Below, in pieces: positions 20,020 to 29,855 of a DNA stretch of 64,000 bases. The DNA comes from an uncultured Pelagibacteraceae bacterium (GTDB taxonomy: Bacteria; Pseudomonadota; Alphaproteobacteria; Pelagibacterales; Pelagibacteraceae). The position numbers were made by a program, and so were the translations under genes. The notes below the pieces were generated by a model. That model was given only the letters and a program-made list of their open reading frames with translations, was not told the DNA's origin and ran no database searches. Position 1 is the first letter of the stretch; each line of letters starts with the position of its first letter. Where the stretch lies: positions 1 through 64,000 of the forward strand of contig CACHLB010000001.1 of the NCBI GenBank assembly GCA_902580505.1, read 5' to 3'.

Positions 20020-21330
20020 TTATCCCAAATTTTTATAAATTGGGAAATTTGAACATAAATCAACAACTTCTTTTCTTACTTCGTCTTCTATTTTAGTATT
20101 ATCATCAGGGTTGGATGACAAACCTTTAATTACTTTAGTAATTAACTCACCAACTATTTTAAATTCATTTAAACCAAATCCTCGAGTAGTTGCTGCCTGA
20201 GAACCTAGTCTTATACCTGACGTTACCATTGGACTTTCTGTATCAAATGGAATTCCATTTTTATTACACGTTATATTAGCACGTGATAAACTTTCAGCTG
20301 CAGCATTACCTTTAACACCAAAAGGTCTTAAATCTACCAACATTAAATGAGTATCAGTTCCTCCAGAATAAATCTTAAATCCATTTGTTTTTAATGTTTC
20401 TGCAAGTATTTTTGCATTAGCTAAAACATTAGATATATATTCTTTGAAAGAAGGTTCTAATGCCTCTTTAAATCCAACTGCTTTTGCTGCTATTATATGC
20501 ATCAAAGGGCCACCCTGATAACCAGGAAATACAGCTGTATTAATTTTTTTATAAATATCTTCGTGATTTGTTAAAATAATTCCACCTCTGGCGCTTCTAA
20601 AAACTTTATGAGTTGTAGATGTAACGACATGAGCATGATCAACAGGATTTGGATAACCTTTACCAGCAACAAGACCTGAAAAGTGAGCCATATCTACCAT
20701 AAAGAATGCTCCAACCTTATCAGCAATTTCTCTAAATCTTTTAAAATCAATAACCCTAGAATATGCGCTACCTCCAGCAATTATAAGTTTAGGTTTATTT
20801 TCAGTTGCTAATCTTTCAACTTCATCATAGTCGATTAATTCAGAGGTTTTATCTACATCATAGCTTATTGCATTAAACCATTTGCCTGACATCGCAATTT
20901 TAAGACCATGAGTAATATGGCCACCAGAATTTAAACTCATTCCCATAAAAGTATCACCTGGCTTTAATAATGCTAAAAACACTGCTCCGTTAGCTTGCGC
21001 GCCAGAATGAGGTTGTGAGTTCGCAAATTTACAATTAAAGAGTTTTTTTAATCTATCGTTAGCAAGTGACTCAGCAACATCAACATGTTCACAACCGTTA
21101 TAATATCTTTTACCTGGGTAACCTTCGGCATACTTATTTGTTAGTACTGAACCTTGTGCCTCTAAAACAGCTTGTGAAACAATGTTTTCTGATGCGATTA
21201 ATTCGATATGATTTTGTTGTCTGATTAATTCTTTATTTACTGCATCAAATATTTCTGGATCAGCTTCAGACAATTTTTTTTCAAAAAAGTTTTCATATTG
21301 AGTATTTAAATATTTTTTTTCACTAGACAT
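20020..21330 (-). CDS. glyA: serine hydroxymethyltransferase
   Basis: 436 aa; [59 protein letters not shown]. Confidence 0.99.
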   Translation of the reverse strand: MSSEKKYLNTQYENFFEKKLSEADPEIFDAVNKELIRQQNHIELIASENIVSQAVLEAQGSVLTNKYAEGYPGKRYYNGCEHVDVAESLANDRLKKLFNCKFANSQPHSGAQANGAVFLALLKPGDTFMGMSLNSGGHITHGLKIAMSGKWFNAISYDVDKTSELIDYDEVERLATENKPKLIIAGGSAYSRVIDFKRFREIADKVGAFFMVDMAHFSGLVAGKGYPNPVDHAHVVTSTTHKVFRSARGGIILTNHEDIYKKINTAVFPGYQGGPLMHIIAAKAVGFKEALEPSFKEYISNVLANAKILAETLKTNGFKIYSGGTDTHLMLVDLRPFGVKGNAAAESLSRANITCNKNGIPFDTESPMVTSGIRLGSQAATTRGFGLNEFKIVGELITKVIKGLSSNPDDNTKIEDEVRKEVVDLCSNFPIYKNLG

Positions 21331-21338
21331 TTATTTAC

Positions 21339-21764
21339 CTATATTTTTTTAATTCTTTTTATATGTCTACCACCTTCAAACTCAGTTTTTAGAAAGCTCT
21401 CAACACATTTTAAGGCAACTGTTTTTTTAATAAGCCTTTCTCCTAATGTTATAACATTTGCATCATTATGCAATCGCGATAATTTGGCATTTTTTACTGA
21501 ATAGCATAAAGCTGCGCGTATTCCCTTATTTTTGTTTGCAGCAATAGACATTCCTACTCCTGAACCACAAACAAGTATTCCTACATGATTCTTATTTTTC
21601 GCCACTTGTTTACAAAGTTTATGAGCAAAATCAGGGTAATCAACGGACTTCTTATTTTGTTTTGGTCCCAGATCTTTTATTGGATAATTTTTATTAAAGT
21701 ATTTTAAAATATTCCTTTTTAAATTAAAACCACCATGATCTGAAGCAATAAAAATTTTTTTCAA
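21339..21764 (-). CDS. rpiB: ribose 5-phosphate isomerase B
   Basis: 141 aa; IASDHGGFNLK, VDYPDFAHKL, GILVCGSGVGMSIAANKNKGIRAALC. Confidence 0.95.
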   Translation of the reverse strand: MKKIFIASDHGGFNLKRNILKYFNKNYPIKDLGPKQNKKSVDYPDFAHKLCKQVAKNKNHVGILVCGSGVGMSIAANKNKGIRAALCYSVKNAKLSRLHNDANVITLGERLIKKTVALKCVESFLKTEFEGGRHIKRIKKI

Positions 21765-21765
21765 T

Positions 21766-22356
21766 TTAATTAAATTTGTAATTTAAAACACAAGCAACAA
21801 GGTGAACTCTATTTTCTTCACCCCCATTAAATGCATTGTGATATTTAGTATTATTAGTAATCCAAACAGAGCCATCTGCTGGCATATGTTTTGCAACATT
21901 ATCAACGACCATTATTGCTCCGGGATTTGTGTATATAGGTATATGAAGCCTTGGCTCAGGATCTCTATGCCAACTCAATGTTGATCTTGGCTCTTTAAGA
22001 AGAAGTCTCATCCTACCTAATTTATACTTTTTCGTTAATTGATCATAAACTTCTTTGAAATAAGTATTTTTAAAATCGTCAACAAATTCTGTATATTTAT
22101 GTTCATCAATTTTACTTTCCCTCTGTACCTCAACACCTGTACTATCTGGCTTAGTCCAATAAATTCCTCTTACATTATTTCCTTTAACAGAATCTGGATC
22201 ACCTGGAATTTGATTTAAAGGTATACCAGCGAAGTGAGGTATTCCAAGACTTGTATCAAAACCTTTTATTTTTAATACTTCATCGCAAGCTTGTTTTAAT
22301 TTTATGATATCAAATTTTACGTCTTGTTTTTGAAAATCATTGAATAATTGTGACAT
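21766..22356 (-). CDS. aspartyl/asparaginyl beta-hydroxylase-like protein (2OG-Fe(II)/cupin-type)
   Basis: 196 aa; STLSWHRDPEPRLHIPIYTNPGAIMVVD ... KYHNAFNGGEENRVHLVACV (HxD...H metal-binding pattern). Confidence 0.7.
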   Translation of the reverse strand: MSQLFNDFQKQDVKFDIIKLKQACDEVLKIKGFDTSLGIPHFAGIPLNQIPGDPDSVKGNNVRGIYWTKPDSTGVEVQRESKIDEHKYTEFVDDFKNTYFKEVYDQLTKKYKLGRMRLLLKEPRSTLSWHRDPEPRLHIPIYTNPGAIMVVDNVAKHMPADGSVWITNNTKYHNAFNGGEENRVHLVACVLNYKFN

Positions 22357-22420
22357 CGATGCTCTACTATCTTATAGACTATTATATTAAATATTACTAT
22401 TGTCGCATCAAAAAAATTAA

Positions 22421-23413
22421 TTGATAATGATTATCACAGGTAGCTATCCTAATTTAAGATTGAGAAGATCAAGAAAATTTGGTTGGTCTAGAAGATTGGT
22501 TCAAGATAATGATCTATCTTATAATGATTTTATTTTACCTATCTTTCTTACTGAAGGTAAAGCTAAAAAGGTTCCAATCAATTCTATGCCAAATGTATTT
22601 AGGTATTCTATTGATAAGATAAAAAGTGTAGTTGATAAAGCATTAAAATTGGGAATACCAATGGTAGCATTATTTCCTCATACAAATCCAAAAAAAAAAG
22701 ATGAACATGGAAACGAAGCATTAAATGAAAATAATTTAGTTTGCCAAGCAATAAAATTAATTAAAAAAAATTATAACAATGAAATTGGAATAATGTGTGA
22801 TGTTGCATTAGATCCATATACATCACATGGTCATGATGGAATAATTAAAAAAAATGAAATTTTAAATGATGAAACATTAGAAATCTTGATTAAACAATCA
22901 ATATTGCAGGCAAAAATGGGGTGCGATGTGATTGCACCATCAGATATGATGGATGGTAGAGTTTTAAAAATTCGTAAAGCTTTAGATAAAAATAATCTTA
23001 AAGATGTTCAAATTTTATCATATGCTGTTAAGTATGCATCAAGTTTTTATGGCCCATTCAGAAATGCTGTTGGATCAAGAAGTCTCTTAAAAGGAGACAA
23101 AAAAACTTATCAAATGGATTTTAAAAATAATTATGAATCATTAAGAGAAGTTGCATTAGATATAAAAGAAGGAGCAGACATGATTATAGTAAAACCAGGG
23201 ATGCCTTATCTTGATATAATTAGGGAAGTTAAGAATAATTTTAAAATTCCAGTTATCGCATATCAAGTATCAGGGGAATATAGTCTGATACAAAATGCAA
23301 TTTCAAAGAATATATTAGATAAAAAATCGATATACGAAAGCCTAATTTCTTTTAAAAGAGCTGGGGCAAATGCAATTATAACGTATTTTGCTGATCAAAT
23401 AAAACTAGATTAA
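22421..23413 (+). CDS. hemB: porphobilinogen synthase (delta-aminolevulinic acid dehydratase)
   Basis: 330 aa; RRSRKFGWSRRLVQDNDLSYNDFILPIFL, MCDVALDPYTSHGHDGI, APSDMMDGRV, MIIVKPGMPYLDII. Confidence 0.98.
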   Translation: MIMIITGSYPNLRLRRSRKFGWSRRLVQDNDLSYNDFILPIFLTEGKAKKVPINSMPNVFRYSIDKIKSVVDKALKLGIPMVALFPHTNPKKKDEHGNEALNENNLVCQAIKLIKKNYNNEIGIMCDVALDPYTSHGHDGIIKKNEILNDETLEILIKQSILQAKMGCDVIAPSDMMDGRVLKIRKALDKNNLKDVQILSYAVKYASSFYGPFRNAVGSRSLLKGDKKTYQMDFKNNYESLREVALDIKEGADMIIVKPGMPYLDIIREVKNNFKIPVIAYQVSGEYSLIQNAISKNILDKKSIYESLISFKRAGANAIITYFADQIKLD

Positions 23414-24085
23414 TTTTAGAGAATTTTGAAAATTATATCTTGTTTTGGGAAAATTAAGATTATTTGGTTTAACTATTGTTTTGTCTAAAAAGTCTCCTAC
23501 AATTTTTAAAGCATCAAAAGTATCTTCAAAGCTTATATCTTCTTCATCTTTATTTACTAAAAAATTTGGAATGATTTTGCCAGAATTTTTTAATTTATAA
23601 TTAATTTTATTACCTTCAGAAACTTTTTCTACATAATCATTAAAGTCTATGTCATATCCAATTAATTTATAAAAGTTTAACTCCCAATTTACAAACTTTG
23701 AAAGCCACTCTTCATCTTTTAATATCTCAAAATAATTATCAATTAAGTGATAAATCTCTCTATTTTTTTCGTTCTCTACTGTTAAAATTTTAATCAAATT
23801 CATTGTATAAATTATACAAAGGAGTTTTTGCTTATCTTCTAAAAAGTAAGGAGTTTTAAATTCATCTATTTCAACTTTTAAAGAACCAATTTTTGATTGA
23901 GATTTTGAATTATAATTTATATGCAATTTATTACCCTCAAATAGGTAGTTTTTTATTTTTTTTGAAGTTCCTCCAAAAATAATTCCTGAAATTTTTCCAT
24001 GATCTTCAGTATAAAATTCAGATATTACAGAATTTTCATTATATTTATTTTTTGAAAGTAAGTAACCTTTGTCTTGCCAATTCAT
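23405..24085 (-). CDS. recO: DNA repair protein RecO
   Basis: 226 aa; MNWQDKGYLLSKNKYNENSVISEFYTEDHGKISGIIFGG. Confidence 0.9.
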   Translation of the reverse strand: MNWQDKGYLLSKNKYNENSVISEFYTEDHGKISGIIFGGTSKKIKNYLFEGNKLHINYNSKSQSKIGSLKVEIDEFKTPYFLEDKQKLLCIIYTMNLIKILTVENEKNREIYHLIDNYFEILKDEEWLSKFVNWELNFYKLIGYDIDFNDYVEKVSEGNKINYKLKNSGKIIPNFLVNKDEEDISFEDTFDALKIVGDFLDKTIVKPNNLNFPKTRYNFQNSLKLI

Positions 24086-24747
24086 TATATTTTAATAGTT
24101 TCTAAAAGTTTCATAGCTGCGGCTTGTTCTGCATTTTTTTTTGAACTACCATCAGCGATAACTGTTTTGCTATCTTTAATTTTTACACTAATTTTAAAAT
24201 TTGGTTTATGTCTTGGCCCTGTATTAGAAATAAGTTTATATATCGGCAAAGTTTTAAATTTCTTCAACGAGTATTCCTGTAATCTTGTTTTGGAGTCGAT
24301 CACGGTAACATCTGATAAGTTTAAATAATTTTTCCAATAATTTAATATAAATTTAGAGGAAACTTCAAAACCTTTATCTATATAAATTGCACCAATTAAT
24401 GATTCACAACAATCAGATATAATTTTCTTTTCTATATTTACTTTCTTTTTCTTTTCAGTGTTTCCGGTTAATATATAATTATCCAACTCTAATTCCTTAC
24501 CAATTTCAAAACATTTATTTTTGTTAACTAAATTTGCAAGCTTTTTATCAATTATACCAACTTTTTCATTTGGATATAATTCTAGTAGTTTCTTTGATAT
24601 TACAAATCCCAAAACTCTATCACCTAAAAATTCTAATTTTTCATAATTATTTTTTGTATCGAAACTTTTGTGTGTTAAGGCTTGTGTCAATATTTGAACA
24701 TCTTTGAAACTAATACCTATTTTCTTTTGTAGTTTGTTTAACTTCAT
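24085..24747 (-). CDS. rnc: ribonuclease III
   Basis: 220 aa; NYEKLEFLGDRVLGFVISKKLLELYP, CCESLIGAIYIDKGF, C-terminal dsRBD. Confidence 0.97.
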   Translation of the reverse strand: MKLNKLQKKIGISFKDVQILTQALTHKSFDTKNNYEKLEFLGDRVLGFVISKKLLELYPNEKVGIIDKKLANLVNKNKCFEIGKELELDNYILTGNTEKKKKVNIEKKIISDCCESLIGAIYIDKGFEVSSKFILNYWKNYLNLSDVTVIDSKTRLQEYSLKKFKTLPIYKLISNTGPRHKPNFKISVKIKDSKTVIADGSSKKNAEQAAAMKLLETIKI

Positions 24748-24751
24748 TTAT

Positions 24752-25480
24752 TTAAATTATTTTATTAAAAAATCTTTCAAATCGAACTATTTCATTCCAT
24801 TTGAAAATATTAAAAATACTTCCTTTCCTTGGATTAGATGAAAAAAATAAAATTCGAGCTTTTCCTACTAAATTATTTTGATTGACATAACCAACCTCGG
24901 ATAGAAATCTACTGTCTTTAGAACAATCTCTATTGTCACCTAAGAAAAAATAATGATTTTCAGGAACAATGTATTTATCTGAATTAGAAAATGTTACATC
25001 AGTTCTATATGCAGCTAAATAACTTTTTCCATTTGGAAGTTTTTCTTCAAATATATTGACATTAATTTGGGATGATCCGCAATATAACTTATCATTTTTG
25101 CTTTTAATTGTTTTTAATACTTGATTAGAGTTTATATATAAATCACCGTCAATAAACTGTATTGTATCGCCTGGTAAACCAATCAATCTTTTAATATAAT
25201 CTGTACGATTATCAGCAGGTGTTTTAAAAACTATAACATCTCCTCTTTTAGGATTTTTATTTAATATGCGTCCTTTAAAAATAGGAGGACTAAAAGGAAA
25301 TGAATGTTTACTATATCCGTAAGAAAATTTTGTAACAAATAATCTGTCACCCACAAGCAAGTTAGTTTCCATTGATGATGATGGTATATAAAATGGCTGG
25401 ATTAATATTGACCTTATAAATACTGCAATTATTAACGCATAAAATAATGTTTTAGTATTATCAATTATGAAATTTTTCAT
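24752..25480 (-). CDS. lepB: signal peptidase I
   Basis: 242 aa; IPSSSMETNLLVGD, GDVIVFKTPADNRTDYIKRLIGLPGD, FFLGDNRDCSKDSR. Confidence 0.97.
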   Translation of the reverse strand: MKNFIIDNTKTLFYALIIAVFIRSILIQPFYIPSSSMETNLLVGDRLFVTKFSYGYSKHSFPFSPPIFKGRILNKNPKRGDVIVFKTPADNRTDYIKRLIGLPGDTIQFIDGDLYINSNQVLKTIKSKNDKLYCGSSQINVNIFEEKLPNGKSYLAAYRTDVTFSNSDKYIVPENHYFFLGDNRDCSKDSRFLSEVGYVNQNNLVGKARILFFSSNPRKGSIFNIFKWNEIVRFERFFNKII

Positions 25481-25863
25481 TTTTTTCTATTCAAAATAAC
25501 AAATGCAATTGAGTGGTTTTTTTCATCTGAAAGTGAAAGATGTATATCGTAATTCTTTAATTTAAAATTTTTTTTTAATATATCTTTTATTTTCTGTGAA
25601 ATTTTGATTTTAGGTGATCCTTTCTTATTATTGTATATTTCAATATCATTAAAATTAATATTATCTCTAAAGCCTGTGCCTATTGATTTAACAAAAGCTT
25701 CTTTAGCAGCAAATCTTTTTGCAAAGTAATTCGTTTTGTTTCTGTATTTTTTTGATTGTTTAATTTCATTCAATGTAAAGAGTCTTTTTTTAAAACCTTT
25801 AATTTTTAGGGATTTTTCTATTCTTTTATTATCAATAATATCAACACCGTTACCAATTATCAT
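25477..25863 (-). CDS. acpS: holo-[acyl-carrier-protein] synthase
   Basis: 128 aa; IIGNGVDIIDNKRIE, FAKRFAAKEAFVKSIGTG, HLSLSDEKNHSIAFVI. Confidence 0.95.
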   Translation of the reverse strand: MIIGNGVDIIDNKRIEKSLKIKGFKKRLFTLNEIKQSKKYRNKTNYFAKRFAAKEAFVKSIGTGFRDNINFNDIEIYNNKKGSPKIKISQKIKDILKKNFKLKNYDIHLSLSDEKNHSIAFVILNRKK

Positions 25864-26582
25864 TAGTTTAATATTTTTCTAAAATTAGTGATTACTTTTT
25901 TCATACCAAACATGATGGCCTCTCCAATTATAAAATGTCCAATATTAAATTCCTCTATAGATTTAATCTTTCTTAAAATTTTAGTTGATTTATAATCTAG
26001 GCCATGACCTGCATGAACTTCCATTCCTAGTTTTTTTGCTAACGCAGCACAATTTTTTATTTTTTTGAACTCGACTAAATAATTTTTGTTGTTTTTAACT
26101 TTTAAAGCAAATTTTCCTGTATGAAGTTCCACACATTTTGCATTTAATTCTTTTGATGCAAAAACATCTTTAATATTTGGATTGATGAAAAGACTTGTTC
26201 TAATTTTTTTTGAATTTAATTTACTAATTACTTTTTTAATTATTTTTTTATTTTTTGTGATATTTAAACCTCCTTCGGTTGTTATTTCATTCCTTTTTTC
26301 AGGAACTATACAAACAAAATTAGGTTTATATTTTAATGCAATTTTAAGCATTTCATTATTAGCTGCCATTTCTAAATTTATTGGTATCCTTTTAATTTTT
26401 GAAAATATAGCTACGTCTTCATCTCGAATATGTCTACGATCCTCTCTTAAATGAATAGTAATAGAATTTGCACCGAAATTCATAACTTGTCTTGCATATG
26501 AAATAGGATTGGGATGACCCTCGCCTCTGGCGTTTCTTAATGTTGCAATATGATCTACGTTAACACCTAGTCTAGACTTCAT
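25863..26582 (-). CDS. pdxJ: pyridoxine 5'-phosphate synthase
   Basis: 239 aa; LGVNVDHIATLRNARGEGHPNPISYA, ITIHLREDRRHIRDEDV, EVHAGHGLDY. Confidence 0.98.
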   Translation of the reverse strand: MKSRLGVNVDHIATLRNARGEGHPNPISYARQVMNFGANSITIHLREDRRHIRDEDVAIFSKIKRIPINLEMAANNEMLKIALKYKPNFVCIVPEKRNEITTEGGLNITKNKKIIKKVISKLNSKKIRTSLFINPNIKDVFASKELNAKCVELHTGKFALKVKNNKNYLVEFKKIKNCAALAKKLGMEVHAGHGLDYKSTKILRKIKSIEEFNIGHFIIGEAIMFGMKKVITNFRKILN

Positions 26583-27169
26583 TTTAAGTATCTACTTCCA
26601 GGTTTTATAATTGGAATTTTTTTCAACCCAATTGGTAAATCATTTTTTTTATAAGTTGGTATTTCTAATTTAATTTGGGAAACAATATTTTTATCTTTAA
26701 TTTTTAAACTTGGTTTACTAGATCTATTAATCAAACACGCATATCCAACTACTTTTGATTTAAATTTTTTTACAAGTCTGGCACATTCTAAACTTGATTT
26801 ACCTGTAGTAATTACATCTTCTACAATCAAAACTTTAGAATTTTTTTTTATTGAAAAACCTCTTCTTAAAGTAAATTTACCATTAACTCTTTCACAAAAA
26901 ATTGTCTCTTTGTTCAATAAATTTCCAACGATATAACCTATTACAATACCACCCATAGCTGGTGACAAAATTATATCAATTTTTTTGAATTTTTTTTTTA
27001 TTTTGGAGGTTAAGGATTTACAAAATTTTTCTGATTTTTTTGGATAACTTAATAATTTAGCACACTGAACATATTGAGGAGAATGTAAACCCGAAGATAA
27101 AACAAAATGTCCTTCTAAAAGTGCCTTAGTTTTTTTTAAAACCGCTAAAGAATCTTTTAAAGAAAGCAT
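26579..27169 (-). CDS. pyrE: orotate phosphoribosyltransferase
   Basis: 196 aa; GHFVLSSGLHSPQYVQCAKL, VLIVEDVITTGKSSLECARLV (PRPP motif). Confidence 0.95.
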   Translation of the reverse strand: MLSLKDSLAVLKKTKALLEGHFVLSSGLHSPQYVQCAKLLSYPKKSEKFCKSLTSKIKKKFKKIDIILSPAMGGIVIGYIVGNLLNKETIFCERVNGKFTLRRGFSIKKNSKVLIVEDVITTGKSSLECARLVKKFKSKVVGYACLINRSSKPSLKIKDKNIVSQIKLEIPTYKKNDLPIGLKKIPIIKPGSRYLK

Positions 27170-28868
27170 ATTTTTTGTTTTTGTGTCTAATTATTTTGAA
27201 GTTATATTCTTTCTGTTTTAGCTCACTAATAAGTTTTGTAAAGTTTTTCAAATCTTGAATAATTAAGTTGAACCTAAAATTTATGGTTCTTTTAGTCTTT
27301 TCTACCATTTCAACACTTGAAATGTTTACATTATTTGTTCCAATCATTGTTGTAACGTCACCTAATATTCCAGGTCTGTCAGGTAAAGACATCCAAAGGG
27401 TAGTGTTGTATTTTTTTTCTGTGGGCTTGCTGTCTTCTTTATATTGCCAGTATCTTCTTATTGCAGCTCTAGCTTTACCAGTTTTAGCACTTGTTATCCA
27501 ATGCAAAGAAGGTGAATCTTTTTTTGATGTTAATATTTTAACTACATCTCCATTTCGCAATATTGATTGTAGAGGACTTTCCTTTCCATTTATTTCACAT
27601 CCAATTGCAGTATCACCTACTTTAGTGTGAACAGCATAAGCAAAATCAATTGGACTTGCTTCTTTGGGTAATTTTATAACTGAGCCTTTTGGTGTAAAAC
27701 AAAAAACATTTTCTTGAAACATTTGCAGTTTTGTATACTCAAAATAATGTTCAGGATTTTCATTTTTATCAATAATTTCTACTAGATCTGCTAACCAATC
27801 ATATTCCTTCCAAGTTAAAGAGTTAAATTTTTCTGACGATTTATATTTCCAATGAGAAGCTATACCTCTCTGAGCAAATTCATGCATTTGTTGTGTTCTT
27901 AGTTGTATTTCAATAGGTCTTTTATTTGGACCAATCACAGCTGTATGAAGAGATTTATAATTATTTATTTTTGGAGATGAAATGTAATCTTTAAATCTAC
28001 CAGGTATGCAATTCCATTTATTATGAATTACGCCTAAGGTTTTGTAACAATTTTCAACATTATCTAAAATTATTCTAAAACCAATTATGTCTGTAATTTG
28101 CTCTAGTGAAGTTCTTTTTTTTTGTATTTTTCTCCAAATAGAAAAAGGCGTTTTTTCTCTAGAAAAAATTTTAAAATCAATATTATTTTCATTTAATAGA
28201 TTTTCAAATTCACTAAGAACTGAATTATAATTAATCAAATTATTATCTTTTATTGTGTCTAATCTATCTTTGATCATTTTTCTTGCTTCAGGATTTAAAA
28301 TATCGAAAGAAAGATCTTCAAGTTCATCTCTTATTCTATTCATTCCCATTCTATCAGCTAGAGGAGCATAAATTTCCATAGTTTCTTTAGCAATTCTTTT
28401 TCTTTTTTCCTCTTTATCAATAGCCTTCAAAGTTCGCATATTATGCAAACGATCTGCAAGTTTTACAAGAAGGACTCTGATATCTTTAGAAGTTGCAAGG
28501 ATGAGTTTTCTAAAATTTTCAGCTTTTGAATTAGAAATAGCTTGGTTTTCAAAAACTGAAATTTTTGTAACTCCATCAACCAAATCAGCAACTTCTTTTC
28601 CAAATTGTTCTTCTATAGTTTTATAAGTTGCATAAGTATCTTCTATGGTATCATGAAGTAAACCAGTTGCTATCGTTGCACTATCCAACTTAAGTTCGGT
28701 TAAAATATTTGCAACAGCAACAGGATGAATGACGTATGGATCTCCTGATTGTCGTTTTTGATCTTTATGAACTTTCACTGCAAAATCATATGCTTTGCTT
28801 AGAGTTTCTGGGTTCAGAAACTTATTGTATGATTTAACCTTATTTATCAATTCGTCAGAATTTAGCAT
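27126..28868 (-). CDS. rel: bifunctional (p)ppGpp synthetase/hydrolase (RSH) with shortened C-terminal region
   Basis: 580 aa; HD domain GDPYVIHPVAVANIL...GLLHDTIEDT; synthetase NYKSLHTAVIGPNKRPIEIQLRT; TGS VFCFTPKGSVIKLPKEASPIDFAYAVH; ACT SLPDRPGILGDVTTMIG. Confidence 0.95.
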   Translation of the reverse strand: MLNSDELINKVKSYNKFLNPETLSKAYDFAVKVHKDQKRQSGDPYVIHPVAVANILTELKLDSATIATGLLHDTIEDTYATYKTIEEQFGKEVADLVDGVTKISVFENQAISNSKAENFRKLILATSKDIRVLLVKLADRLHNMRTLKAIDKEEKRKRIAKETMEIYAPLADRMGMNRIRDELEDLSFDILNPEARKMIKDRLDTIKDNNLINYNSVLSEFENLLNENNIDFKIFSREKTPFSIWRKIQKKRTSLEQITDIIGFRIILDNVENCYKTLGVIHNKWNCIPGRFKDYISSPKINNYKSLHTAVIGPNKRPIEIQLRTQQMHEFAQRGIASHWKYKSSEKFNSLTWKEYDWLADLVEIIDKNENPEHYFEYTKLQMFQENVFCFTPKGSVIKLPKEASPIDFAYAVHTKVGDTAIGCEINGKESPLQSILRNGDVVKILTSKKDSPSLHWITSAKTGKARAAIRRYWQYKEDSKPTEKKYNTTLWMSLPDRPGILGDVTTMIGTNNVNISSVEMVEKTKRTINFRFNLIIQDLKNFTKLISELKQKEYNFKIIRHKNKKYAFFKRFFSGFKKN

Positions 28869-28888
28869 CGATTTATTATATCACTTAT

Positions 28889-29416
28889 TTAGATAACTTT
28901 AATACTTCTTAAATTATTTTTTTTTAAAGAAGATAAGAGTTTTACTATATTTTTTTTTAATTTTGGGTGAGACCAATTTTTGCATATTTCAAACAGTGGC
29001 ATAAGTACAAAGTTTCTGCTGTGCATTCTTGGATGCGGGATCTCTAAATTGATAAATTTTTTATTTGATTTAGTAATCTTTCCATTAAAATCTAATATAT
29101 CAATATCACAATTTCTTGGATGATTTTTAGGAGTTATTTTTCTGCCTAATTTTTTTTCTATAGACTTAATTATTTTAAACAGCTCAAATTGATTTAGTTT
29201 TGTTTTTATCAGTAATACAGCATTAATAAATTTTGGAAAACTAGGATCAGGCCATGACTCAGTCTCATAATAACTAGATGTTTTGATAATTTTAATATCA
29301 TGAGTTTCCAATAAATATTTAGATTTTTCTAAAAAATGTATTCTATTTCCTAAATTAGAACCTATTGATAGATATACATTTTTAACTTGAGCGTCTGAAA
29401 TATCTAGCTTTTTCAC
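28889..29416 (-). CDS. folK: 2-amino-4-hydroxy-6-hydroxymethyldihydropteridine pyrophosphokinase
   Basis: [52 protein letters not shown]; candidate GTG start at 29414-29416 instead of the ORF-track ATG at 29476. Confidence 0.93.
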   Translation of the reverse strand: MKKLDISDAQVKNVYLSIGSNLGNRIHFLEKSKYLLETHDIKIIKTSSYYETESWPDPSFPKFINAVLLIKTKLNQFELFKIIKSIEKKLGRKITPKNHPRNCDIDILDFNGKITKSNKKFINLEIPHPRMHSRNFVLMPLFEICKNWSHPKLKKNIVKLLSSLKKNNLRSIKVI

Positions 29417-29855
29417 GGTTCCAATCTTTTGTTTTTTTGGTTTGTCGCTTATCGTATTGTTTTTTGCCCTTTGCAACTGCTATTTCAACTTTAGCTTTAC
29501 CTTTTTTAAAATACATTTTAGTTGGAACTAAAGTTAGACCATCTTCGTTCATTTTACCAATTAGTTTATTAATTTCCCTTTTGTTAAATAACAATTTTCT
29601 TTCTGAGTAAGGATTGTGATTTGAATAACTGGCTTGTTTATATATGGGTATATGTGAATTAATTAAAAAAATTTCTCCTTCTTTTTCTACTGCATATGAT
29701 TCTGCAATATTTATTTTTCCATCTCTTACAGATTTTATTTCAGAACCTTTCAGTACAATTCCTGCTTCTAAGATTTCCTTAAAGAAAAAATTAAAAGATG
29801 CTTTTCGATTTATTGTAATGATCTTGATGCCAGATGTAGATTTATCACTCATCAA
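29382..29855 (-). CDS. smpB: SsrA-binding protein
   Basis: 157 aa; [60 protein letters not shown]. Confidence 0.97.
   Translation of the reverse strand: MMSDKSTSGIKIITINRKASFNFFFKEILEAGIVLKGSEIKSVRDGKINIAESYAVEKEGEIFLINSHIPIYKQASYSNHNPYSERKLLFNKREINKLIGKMNEDGLTLVPTKMYFKKGKAKVEIAVAKGKKQYDKRQTKKTKDWNREKARYFRRSS

Noticed and set aside
26182-26454. 90-aa + ORF with hydrophobic content inside pdxJ
   Set aside because: Apparent TM character is the complement of Lys/Asn-rich coding; no independent support.
27268-27630. 120-aa + ORF antisense to rel
   Set aside because: Covers the rel C-terminal region; no motifs, no RBS.
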